Positions 9,219 through 15,947 of a stretch of DNA of 64,000 nucleotides are shown in pieces (position 1 is the first letter of the stretch; the number at the start of each line of letters is the position of its first letter). The position numbers were made by a program, and so were the translations under genes. The DNA is from Nitratireductor sp. (GTDB lineage Bacteria > Pseudomonadota > Alphaproteobacteria > Rhizobiales > Rhizobiaceae): positions 1 to 64,000 of the forward strand of contig JAFMHL010000021.1 in the NCBI GenBank assembly GCA_017854535.1, read 5' to 3'. The notes under the pieces are model-generated. The model did no database searches, was not told where the DNA came from, and saw only the letters and a program-made list of their open reading frames with translations.

Positions 9219-10145
9219 ATGACCACGCGTCTTTATCACCATCCTATTTGTCTTGAACATGTGAACAGCCCCGGCCATCCAGAACGACCGGATCGGCTGC
9301 GCGCTATTGAAAAAGCCATTTCTGGTGATCAATTCAATGCTCTGGAACGCTTGGAAGCGCCGGAAGCTGACCCTGAATTGTTTATGCTCGCCCACCCAAA
9401 ACGCCATGTGAAAAAAGTGGAGAGCCTCATTCCAGAAGAAGGCTTTGTTCGGGTCGATGCCGACACATCTGCGTGCCCCCAAAGTTGGCTAGCAGTAAAA
9501 CGGGCTGTTGGTGGTGCATTGGCTGGCGTTGATGATGTGTTTGAAAAACGCGCCAATAATGTTTTTGCTTCTGTGCGCCCTCCCGGCCATCACGCAGAAA
9601 AATCCACGGCCATGGGTTTTTGCCTGATTAATTCTGTTGCCGTTGCTGCGCGTTACGCTCAAGAGAAATACGGTGCTGAGCGCATTGCGATCATTGATTT
9701 TGATGTACATCACGGAAATGGAACGCAGGATATTTTTTATGATGACCCCAGCGTCCTGTTTGCCTCTTCTCACCAAATGCCGCTTTATCCGGGCACTGGC
9801 GCTTTAAACGAAACTGGAATGGGGAATATTTTCAACACCCCATTGCGGGAGGGTGATGGCGGAAGCGCCTTCAAGGAAGCTTATCGCCAGCGTGTTTTGC
9901 CAGCTATTGATAATTTCGCACCGGATCTTATTTTGATCTCTGCGGGCTTTGATGCGCACCATCGTGACCCTCTTGCAGGGCTTGAACTTGTGGCTGATGA
10001 TTTTGATTGGGTAACCGGTAAATTGATGGAACTTGCCACAAAACATTGCGACAATCGGGTTGTAAGCATCTTAGAGGGTGGATATGACCTTGAAGGGCTT
10101 GCAGAATCTGCCGCCGCCCATATAAACAGACTGATGGTTGGCTGA
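9219..10145 (+). CDS. Histone deacetylase-family hydrolase
   Basis: An arginase/deacetylase-fold zinc amidohydrolase of 308 residues. The class II HDAC-like signatures are all present: RPPGHHAEK (tandem catalytic His), MGFCLINSVAVAA, IDFDVHHGNGTQDIFY (zinc ligands Asp and His), YPGTG, and SAGFDAHHRDPLAG (third zinc ligand Asp). Bacterial members deacetylate small molecules such as acetylpolyamines or acetylated proteins; the substrate here cannot be told from the sequence. The start ATG at 9219 follows a weak AAAGG. It is 27 nt upstream of xseB on the same strand, an order that I recall from rhizobia. Confidence 0.92.
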   Translation: MTTRLYHHPICLEHVNSPGHPERPDRLRAIEKAISGDQFNALERLEAPEADPELFMLAHPKRHVKKVESLIPEEGFVRVDADTSACPQSWLAVKRAVGGALAGVDDVFEKRANNVFASVRPPGHHAEKSTAMGFCLINSVAVAARYAQEKYGAERIAIIDFDVHHGNGTQDIFYDDPSVLFASSHQMPLYPGTGALNETGMGNIFNTPLREGDGGSAFKEAYRQRVLPAIDNFAPDLILISAGFDAHHRDPLAGLELVADDFDWVTGKLMELATKHCDNRVVSILEGGYDLEGLAESAAAHINRLMVG

Positions 10146-10172
10146 GCCTGACTAAACCAAACAGGAAAACCC

Positions 10173-10421
10173 ATGAGTGATCTTCAATCCGATATTTCCA
10201 AGATGAGCTTTGAGCAAGCGCTTGAAGCGCTGGAAAAGATTGTCAGCGGACTTGAGGGCGGAAATGTGCCGCTTGATCAATCAATCTCACAATATGAACG
10301 CGGCGAAGCGCTTCGCACCCATTGTCAGAAATTGCTCGCCGCTGCAGAAGCGAAAGTTGAGAGAATCAGACTTGGCGGAGACGGTAAGCCATCTGGCACC
10401 GAGCCTCTCGATCCTGAATAA
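10173..10421 (+). CDS. xseB: Exodeoxyribonuclease VII small subunit
   Basis: XseB combines in several copies with XseA to form exonuclease VII, which degrades single-stranded DNA from both ends. The 82-residue protein has the usual helical coiled-coil pattern: [57 protein letters not shown] lies upstream of the ATG. It follows the deacetylase gene. In related rhizobia, dxs commonly comes next, but here copper genes follow after about 100 nt. xseA is not in the window. Confidence 0.94.
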   Translation: MSDLQSDISKMSFEQALEALEKIVSGLEGGNVPLDQSISQYERGEALRTHCQKLLAAAEAKVERIRLGGDGKPSGTEPLDPE

Positions 10422-10526
10422 GCAGCAATTGTCTGTGCGGCATATCGTACTGCGACAAGCTGATACCTTCAAATAAACACACCGAATTCCTATGTTTAAT
10501 CCAATAGAAAAATTGGAGATTTCATC

Positions 10527-11009
10527 ATGTCGTTTGTTCGTAGATTTGTCACTGGCTCTTTTCTAGCTTTATCCCTGATTGCCAGCCCTGCTTTGGCGGA
10601 GACCAAGATGGCAACAGCGGAGCTTGGCACTCTCAAACTTTCTGACGGTTGGGTAAAGGTCATGATTCCCGGCGCAAAAGTTGCAGGCGGATATCTAACC
10701 ATTGAAAACACTGGCACTGAAGCAGATCGTTTAGTTGCATTGAAAACCTCCTTTGCCAAAAAGAACGAAATCCACGAAATGGCCATGAACAATGATATTA
10801 TGACCATGCGTCCATTGGAAGACGGTCTGGATATTCCTGCTGGCGAAACTGTGATTTTGAAGCCAGGTTCGTTTCATCTAATGTTCATGGGGGTAACGGA
10901 TCCCATTGAAGCAGGCGAAGAAAACGAGATTACTCTGGTTTTCGACAAAGCTGGTGAGATTACAGTTTCATTTCCAGCGCTTGAAGGTGCCATGCATTCC
11001 GGACATTAA
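10527..11009 (+). CDS. Periplasmic copper chaperone PCu(A)C
   Basis: A 160-residue exported protein: signal peptide residues 1-24 (ending PALA-ET), then a cupredoxin-like domain with the PCuAC copper motif, H83-x10-M94 followed by H117-x-M119 (HEMAMNNDIMTM and FHLMFMG). PCu(A)C binds Cu(I) in the periplasm and delivers it to the CuA site of cytochrome oxidase, usually with a SCO protein, which is encoded 38 nt downstream. GGAG precedes the start. The extra Met residues around H83 are common in the family. The pair points to respiratory-oxidase assembly, not copper resistance. Confidence 0.92.
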   Translation: MSFVRRFVTGSFLALSLIASPALAETKMATAELGTLKLSDGWVKVMIPGAKVAGGYLTIENTGTEADRLVALKTSFAKKNEIHEMAMNNDIMTMRPLEDGLDIPAGETVILKPGSFHLMFMGVTDPIEAGEENEITLVFDKAGEITVSFPALEGAMHSGH

Positions 11010-11047
11010 TATCCAAACTTAATGATACAACAGAAAATAGGTCGGCC

Positions 11048-11626
11048 ATGAAACAGTTTCGTATTTTGCTTTGGGGTCTTGTGGCAATTTCTGTTGCCGG
11101 TCTTGCGTGGTTCACGCTTAATCAGACAGCTCCTGGCTCTTCTGGTGGTTTTTCTACAGATTTTGATCTAGTCGATACCAAAGGAAATCCCGTGGATGGG
11201 GAAGCCCTTCGCGGTCGCCCGCATCTGATTTTCTTTGGATTCACCCATTGCCCTGAAGTCTGCCCAACCACTTTGTTTGAGGTGACTGGCTGGTATGATG
11301 AATTGGGCAAAGATGGTGATTTGCTGGATGCCTATTTTATTTCCGTTGACCCTGAGCGGGATACAGCGGAGCTTTTGGAAAACTATGTCGCAAATTTTGA
11401 TCCAAGGATTAAGGCTCTATCAGGCTCAGTGGAAGAAATCGAAAAAGCTACCAAAGCCTATCACGTATTCTACAAAAAAGTACCGCTTGACGATGGCGAT
11501 TATACGGTTGATCATACGGCCAGCGTATTTCTGATGAAGGCTGATGGAAGTTTCAAAGGCACTATCTCCTATCAGGAGAATCCAGAAATTGCCCTGGAAA
11601 AAGTTCGCAATCTTTTGAAGAGCTAA
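11048..11626 (+). CDS. SCO1/SenC family copper-binding protein
   Basis: A thioredoxin-fold SCO protein of 192 residues, anchored by one N-terminal transmembrane segment (residues 6-24). The copper ligands are visible as C68-P-E-V-C72 in FFGFTHCPEVCP and a downstream His (H156 in VDHTASVFLM). SCO proteins act as thiol reductants or copper donors for the CuA centre of cytochrome c oxidase. It is co-oriented with the PCuAC gene and the 49-residue membrane protein starting 9 nt after its stop, forming a three-gene unit. All motifs needed for function are present. Confidence 0.93.
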   Translation: MKQFRILLWGLVAISVAGLAWFTLNQTAPGSSGGFSTDFDLVDTKGNPVDGEALRGRPHLIFFGFTHCPEVCPTTLFEVTGWYDELGKDGDLLDAYFISVDPERDTAELLENYVANFDPRIKALSGSVEEIEKATKAYHVFYKKVPLDDGDYTVDHTASVFLMKADGSFKGTISYQENPEIALEKVRNLLKS

Positions 11627-11635
11627 GCTGTTTAA

Positions 11636-11785
11636 ATGACCATTATCAGAAATATCACCAGCCCAACAATGGTTTTGAGCCTCTTGATTGGTTTGTTTTT
11701 AGGCGCATTTTTCTGGCTGTGGGCGAATTATGGCTCGCAAGTTTTACTGGGTTATATTCAAGGAATTGCCCTGTCCTGTTTTTGA
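11636..11785 (+). CDS. Small single-helix membrane protein after SCO
   Basis: A 49-codon ORF, too short for the ORF track, starting at ATG 11636, nine bases past the SCO stop. It encodes a polar N-terminus (MTIIRN), a hydrophobic core (VLSLLIGLFLGAFFWLW, about residues 13-29) and a second weaker apolar tail. This looks like a single-pass small membrane protein. There is no strong Shine-Dalgarno (AGAGCTAAGC overlaps the SCO end), so translation could be coupled. No family recognised. The proximity to SCO suggests a role near the oxidase, which is only inference. Confidence 0.5.
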   Translation: MTIIRNITSPTMVLSLLIGLFLGAFFWLWANYGSQVLLGYIQGIALSCF

Positions 11786-11936
11786 TGGTTTCAGCAAAAA
11801 CACTCTCCCGCCTCGTTAAAATTTTCAGAAAACTTTAACCTTGCTTCTTTTCAGTTTCCTAAAAGTAAGGTGGTAAAACCCTGTGCAACACCATCCAAAA
11901 GAGATGGGTTGAAAACGACTATGGACAGGGAAGCCC

Positions 11937-12269
11937 ATGAAAAAGAACACGCTTTTGGCGCTCGCTTCGGCCGCGCTTTTGTATGCCAATTTTGGCACAA
12001 CAAATGCATTTGCAGGCGCTGAGACAAACACTGACATTGAATATCAAGCGTCGAAACCAAAACATGGCCGAAAAATTGAAGCAGCGGCCATCGAAAAAGT
12101 TGCAGCAAAAATTGGTGACTTGCGCGGCTCATTAGAGGGTGATTTGATAGGCAAAATCATTTCAGAAGACAATCTTGCAAACGATAATTCGAGCCAATTG
12201 GGGTTTCCTATCATTCAGGAAAGATCCATGGTTCAACCTACCGACAGCGATGCTGTTCCAATCGTCTAG
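11937..12269 (+). CDS. Hypothetical secreted protein
   Basis: A 110-residue protein with a clear signal peptide (MKKNTLLALASAALLYANFGTTNAFA, cleavage after AFA). The mature 84 residues are polar and probably partly disordered: a basic/Ala region (KPKHGRKIEAAAIEKVAAKIG) followed by an acidic, Ser/Gln-rich tail. There are no cysteines or recognisable domains. GGGA occurs upstream at suitable distance. It stands alone between the SCO unit and tlyA. I do not recognise the family. Confidence 0.6.
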   Translation: MKKNTLLALASAALLYANFGTTNAFAGAETNTDIEYQASKPKHGRKIEAAAIEKVAAKIGDLRGSLEGDLIGKIISEDNLANDNSSQLGFPIIQERSMVQPTDSDAVPIV

Positions 12270-12362
12270 GCTGGATTGTTTTGAGGCGATTGTTTTTGCG
12301 TAACCCGGAACGAACTGCGATAGCACTTGTAATTTCCGGTTCTTGACAGCAAAAGCTTTTCT

Positions 12363-13118
12363 ATGAAAAGCAAACTTCGCCTTGATCAACTGCTTGTTGA
12401 GCGCCACGGATATGAAACCCGGTCTCGGGCCCGTGATGCTGTTTTACGCGGATGTATTTTTATTGACGGCAAGCTTGCGATAAAACCAGGCCATACACTC
12501 TCGGTGGATGCCAACATCCAAATAAAAGATGATGCAGCCAAGTATGTTTCTCGCGCTGCACTCAAACTTCTTCATGCCCTCAAGGTCTCAGAGTTTGATG
12601 TTCGTGGTAAAACAGCACTTGATCTAGGCGCGTCAACGGGCGGGTTTAGCCAGGTCTTGTTGGAAAGCGGCGCGCGGCATGTATTTGCGCTGGATGTTGG
12701 CTCTAGTCAATTGCATCCCTCTCTTATTAGCCACCCTGTGCTCACTAATATTGAAAACCTCAATGCGCGCGATCTCACTCTTGACCATCTTGATGGCAAT
12801 AAGCCTGAAATAATCGTCAGTGATGTGAGTTTCATCTCGTTGAAGCTGGCATTGCCTCCTGCCCTTGCACTAGCAGCAGACGGAGCAAAAGGGCTTTTTC
12901 TGATCAAGCCGCAGTTTGAAGTTGGAAAAGATGGTCTTGGCAGTGGCGGTATTGTTCGCAATCAGGCATTGATAGACGCGGCAGTTGACGATCTTGGAGT
13001 CTGGCTCGAAAACCAGCCCCATTGGCATCTCCATTCTATCGTTCCCTCACCTATTGTGGGCGGTGATGGAAACCATGAATTCCTGATGATCGGTTACAAG
13101 GAAATGAACCATGAATGA
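12363..13118 (+). CDS. tlyA: TlyA-family rRNA methyltransferase (S4 + FtsJ-like)
   Basis: A 251-residue protein with an N-terminal S4 RNA-binding domain (residues 3-60, LRLDQLLVERHGYETRSRARDAVLRG) and a Rossmann methyltransferase domain of the FtsJ type, with the SAM motif LDLGASTGGFSQVLLESGA at about 81-99 and SDVSFISLKLALP. TlyA proteins 2'-O-methylate cytidines in 16S and/or 23S rRNA; some have been called hemolysins. The stop overlaps the next gene by eight bases, giving translational coupling with an rRNA uridine methyltransferase, a combination seen in rhizobia. Confidence 0.93.
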   Translation: MKSKLRLDQLLVERHGYETRSRARDAVLRGCIFIDGKLAIKPGHTLSVDANIQIKDDAAKYVSRAALKLLHALKVSEFDVRGKTALDLGASTGGFSQVLLESGARHVFALDVGSSQLHPSLISHPVLTNIENLNARDLTLDHLDGNKPEIIVSDVSFISLKLALPPALALAADGAKGLFLIKPQFEVGKDGLGSGGIVRNQALIDAAVDDLGVWLENQPHWHLHSIVPSPIVGGDGNHEFLMIGYKEMNHE

Positions 13119-14340
13119 TACTGTAACCATCAGCCGGATCGGCCATCAAGGAGATGGCATTGGCGAGATTAACGGCAAGGCTGTCTTCGTTCCTTACTCT
13201 ATTGAGAGCGAAGAACTTGTTGTTACGGGTAGCAATGCGCGCAAACAGATTGTGACGATTGCCAAGGCCTCGCCGCACAGAATTGAGCCCTTCTGTCAAT
13301 ATTTCGGTCAGTGTGGTGGGTGCCTGCTACAACATGTGGAGCATCAAAGATATCTTGATTGGAAACAAGAAATTTTGCTTGAGGCGTTTAACCGTGAAGG
13401 TCTGACCATCGATCCGCTGGCTATGCGCAGCTATGAAAAGACCAACCGTCGAAAAGCTGTCCTTACGGCACGAAAACATGCAGCTGGCGTAATTTTGGGT
13501 TTTTCTGAACGAGGTAGTAATGACCTTATCGATATTCAAAACTGTCCGATTCTTATTCCGGAACTCAATGCCGTTTTGGATAAGGTTCGAGACCTTGCGA
13601 AAGTCATTGGCTTGGACAAGGGCGAGATCCGGATCAACCTGCTTCATTGTATCAATGGCATCGACCTTTCGATGACTTTCAAAGGCAAAGTGAATGACGC
13701 ACTGATTAGAGCTGTGATTTCACATACGGCTGCGCGCGCGTTTATACGATTGACCCTCAATGGAGAAATTGTGTTTGAAAGCCAAAAGCCTGTGTTAAAA
13801 ATTGGGACGGCGCAAGTGACCCCGCCGCCGAATTCTTTTGTGCAAGCTGTCACTACCGCTGAACATGACATGGCGGATTTGGTTGTTGATCATTTGTCAA
13901 AGTGCAAAAAAACCGCTGATCTGTTTTCCGGTTTTGGGACTTTCGCTCTGCGTTTAGCTGAAAAAAGTCTCGTCTATGCTGCTGAAAGTAATGAAGCGGC
14001 CCTTGCTGCAATGGACCGTGCATGGCGCGAAACGGGTGGCAAACTGAAGACCATCACCCATGAAAAGCGCGATCTTTTTCGCCGACCAATGAATGTGAAA
14101 GACCTCAAATATTTTGATGGCGCGGTGTTCGATCCGCCAAGAGCTGGCGCTGAAGCACAGGCCCGCGAACTTGCTAAATCACCTGTTAGAAAGATCGCTG
14201 CCGTTTCCTGTAATCCGCAAACTTTGGCACGGGATGTGAAGCTGCTGGTTGATGGCGGGTTCAAGATCAAATCGGTTACCCCTATCGACCAATTTGCCTA
14301 TACGCCGCATTTGGAGGCTGTTGTATTACTGGAGAGATAA
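13111..14340 (+). CDS. TrmA/RlmD-like RNA (uracil-C5) methyltransferase
   Basis: A 409-residue class I SAM methyltransferase of the RumA family. The N-terminal part resembles a TRAM-like domain (IGHQGDGIGEINGKAVFVPYSI), followed by the [4Fe-4S] cysteine cluster C62-x5-C68-x2-C71 (CQYFGQCGGC) with a later Cys near 145. The C-terminal domain shows DLFSGFGTFALRLA (SAM) and the catalytic SCNPQTLARD with the nucleophilic Cys. The family methylates uracil in 23S rRNA (RlmD/RlmC) or tRNA; I cannot tell which position. Overlaps tlyA by 8 nt. Confidence 0.9.
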   Translation: MNDTVTISRIGHQGDGIGEINGKAVFVPYSIESEELVVTGSNARKQIVTIAKASPHRIEPFCQYFGQCGGCLLQHVEHQRYLDWKQEILLEAFNREGLTIDPLAMRSYEKTNRRKAVLTARKHAAGVILGFSERGSNDLIDIQNCPILIPELNAVLDKVRDLAKVIGLDKGEIRINLLHCINGIDLSMTFKGKVNDALIRAVISHTAARAFIRLTLNGEIVFESQKPVLKIGTAQVTPPPNSFVQAVTTAEHDMADLVVDHLSKCKKTADLFSGFGTFALRLAEKSLVYAAESNEAALAAMDRAWRETGGKLKTITHEKRDLFRRPMNVKDLKYFDGAVFDPPRAGAEAQARELAKSPVRKIAAVSCNPQTLARDVKLLVDGGFKIKSVTPIDQFAYTPHLEAVVLLER

Positions 14341-14361
14341 TCCGCGAAAGGAAAACCTGAG

Positions 14362-14706
14362 ATGAATTGGGAAAAGTATCGCGAACTGGCTTTGAGTTTA
14401 GATTTGCCAAATGTTGTAGAAGCAACCAGTTGGGGAAACCCCTGTTTGAAAGCCCATGGAAAACTTTGGGCTTGGTGGAGCCCATCAGAAGATGCGCCCG
14501 TTTTCAAAATGCCAAAGGAAGAGCGCGAGTTTTTAATCGAAGTTGATCCAAACACCTTTTTCGTAACCGATCATTATCGGGCACATAATCTAGTTCTGGT
14601 TCACCCGACAAAACTGGATCCTGAATGGGCAAAAGCCCACCTGACAAAGACATGGCGATCCATGGCGCCCAAACGCGTTCTCAAGACTTTTGATGAAGGC
14701 AAGTAA
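14362..14706 (+). CDS. MmcQ/YjbR family protein
   Basis: A 114-residue cytosolic protein of the YjbR/MmcQ double-wing fold: ALSLPNVVEATSWGNPCLKAHGKLWAWW is the characteristic N-terminal strand pattern and HLTKTWRSMAPKRVLKTF the C-terminal helix. Members are sometimes described as DNA-binding, but biochemical function is poorly known. AAAGGAAAACCTGAG precedes the ATG. It follows the RlmD-like gene by 21 nt and is probably in the same transcript; it ends just before the tail of a tiny lysine-rich gene on the opposite strand. Confidence 0.85.
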   Translation: MNWEKYRELALSLDLPNVVEATSWGNPCLKAHGKLWAWWSPSEDAPVFKMPKEEREFLIEVDPNTFFVTDHYRAHNLVLVHPTKLDPEWAKAHLTKTWRSMAPKRVLKTFDEGK

Positions 14707-14714
14707 ACTTCGGC

Positions 14715-14846
14715 TTATTTCTTTTTGACGCCTTTGGCATCCAGCTGCTTAATAGCGGTGCCAGCTGCAACAACAGGCGCGGCAACTTTTTTGTCTTTTT
14801 TCGGTTTGCGAACTTCTTTGTTCGACTTTTGCTGACCTTTAGACAT
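14715..14846 (-). CDS. Small lysine-rich protein (43 aa)
   Basis: A 43-residue ORF absent from the track. It begins MSKGQQKSNKEVRKPKKDKK, continues with an Ala/Val stretch and ends GVKKK, so it is very basic with a short apolar middle. AGGG lies at proper distance upstream of the ATG at 14846 on the minus strand. Rhizobia carry similar tiny Lys-rich proteins, but no function is known to me. Nucleic-acid binding is plausible from charge alone. It is paired with another Lys/Glu-rich tiny gene 60 nt upstream. Confidence 0.6.
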   Translation of the reverse strand: MSKGQQKSNKEVRKPKKDKKVAAPVVAAGTAIKQLDAKGVKKK

Positions 14847-14906
14847 GGTTTTCCCTATAGGGTTGGAAATCAGATTATTTCAGCACTTTGCTTTGGCAAC
14901 GAAGTT

Positions 14907-15035
14907 TTAATTCGCGACCTCATCAGATTTTTCTGAATCTGTATTTTTCTTAGGTGTGTTTTTTTGAGATGCTGTTTTCTTCTCAGCAGCACTCTCTGTT
15001 TTTTCAGTTTTTGAAGGCTGATATTTTATGGCCAT
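14907..15035 (-). CDS. Small lysine/glutamate-rich protein (42 aa)
   Basis: A 42-codon ORF from ATG 15035 on the minus strand, with GGAG seven bases upstream, which is good evidence that it is translated. The product is almost entirely polar (MAIKYQPSKTEKTESAAEKK, then Lys/Asn/Ser-rich, ending SDEVAN), likely disordered. Same orientation as the basic 43-residue gene that follows; the two could form a bicistronic unit. No family recognised. Confidence 0.5.
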   Translation of the reverse strand: MAIKYQPSKTEKTESAAEKKTASQKNTPKKNTDSEKSDEVAN

Positions 15036-15122
15036 ATTGGCTCCAGTCCGGCTTTCACAAACTGAAGCCGTACCTAGAGTCTAGACCTTCTAGAGAAAAT
15101 AGCGATCTAATTCTTTTGTTAT

Positions 15123-15143
15123 CACGCGCTAATTTAGCGCGTG
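15123..15143 (-). terminator. Hairpin after the acyl-CoA dehydrogenase/hydratase operon
   Basis: CACGCGCTAA and TTAGCGCGTG form a perfect 10-bp inverted repeat around a single T, 14 nt past the enoyl-CoA hydratase stop (read on the minus strand). The tract that follows (ATAACAAAAG) has no U-run, so it may be an mRNA 3' stabiliser or a weak terminator. Confidence 0.45.
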
Positions 15144-15157
15144 GCAAAGCATTCGTT

Positions 15158-15922
15158 TTAGCTAGCTTTCTTTTGCCCCTTGGACATAAAGGCCATAAAC
15201 GCAGTTTTTGCCTCTTCCGAGGTCAAGCGTTCGCCAAACAGCACCGCTTCCTCCTTCATTCTGGCCAAGACATCGGAGCGATCACCGCGGATCAATTTGC
15301 GAGATATGGATAAGGCTTCTGGTGGTTTTGCAGCCAAGGCACCAGCTATTGCATAGGCTTCTTGCTCAATGGAGTTAGAATCGGTGACTTTGTTCACAAG
15401 ACCTGCGCCTTGCGCTTCATCGGCAGACCATTTGGCACCCATTGCCAACAATTCGAAGGCTCTTTGATGCCCCATGATCCGGGGCGCAATCAGGCTGGAA
15501 CCAGCCTCAGGGACCAGGCCCAAATCAACAAATGGCGTTGAAAAAGCGCTTTGATTGGAAGCAATCACATAATCACAATGCATCAGCATCGTTGTGCCAA
15601 TGCCAATTGCCAATCCATCAACGCCAGCAAGAAGCGGCTTTTCGCTCATAATGATCGCTTCCAAAAAGTCGAAAACATCCATTGAGCCCCGCTTGCCAGT
15701 CATGGCGACCTGCATAAAGTCATTGATATCATTACCAGCGGAAAATGCGCCTGGCACACCTAAAAACAAGGTAGCGCGGATATTGCTATCGGCCTTAGCC
15801 GAGTTCACCGCCGCTGCCATATCTTTATACATGGCACCTGTGATTGCATTTTTCTTGTCAGGACGGTTCATCCGAATGGTTTGAACTTGGTCTGCAACAG
15901 AAATCTCAATTGGGTTTGTCAT
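15158..15922 (-). CDS. Enoyl-CoA hydratase/isomerase family protein
   Basis: A 254-residue crotonase-fold protein: MNRPDKKNAITGAMYKDM near the N-terminus, the oxyanion-hole segment GVPGAFSAGNDINDF (about 54-68), GVDGLAIGIGTTMLMHCDYVIA and FSTPFVDLGLVPEAGSS with one possible catalytic Glu. In this family such proteins hydrate enoyl-CoAs or isomerise double bonds; Asn/Asp in GNDINDF is variable, so the exact reaction is not fixed. It follows the acyl-CoA dehydrogenase by 25 nt and would process its enoyl-CoA product. A strong hairpin follows the stop. Confidence 0.9.
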   Translation of the reverse strand: MTNPIEISVADQVQTIRMNRPDKKNAITGAMYKDMAAAVNSAKADSNIRATLFLGVPGAFSAGNDINDFMQVAMTGKRGSMDVFDFLEAIIMSEKPLLAGVDGLAIGIGTTMLMHCDYVIASNQSAFSTPFVDLGLVPEAGSSLIAPRIMGHQRAFELLAMGAKWSADEAQGAGLVNKVTDSNSIEQEAYAIAGALAAKPPEALSISRKLIRGDRSDVLARMKEEAVLFGERLTSEEAKTAFMAFMSKGQKKAS

Positions 15923-15947
15923 GGTCTTCTCCGTTTTCTGTTGGGTA

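Noticed and set aside
14954-15313. 119-codon plus-strand ORF
   Set aside because: Overlaps the 42-residue gene with a good binding site and the end of the hydratase; no coding character.
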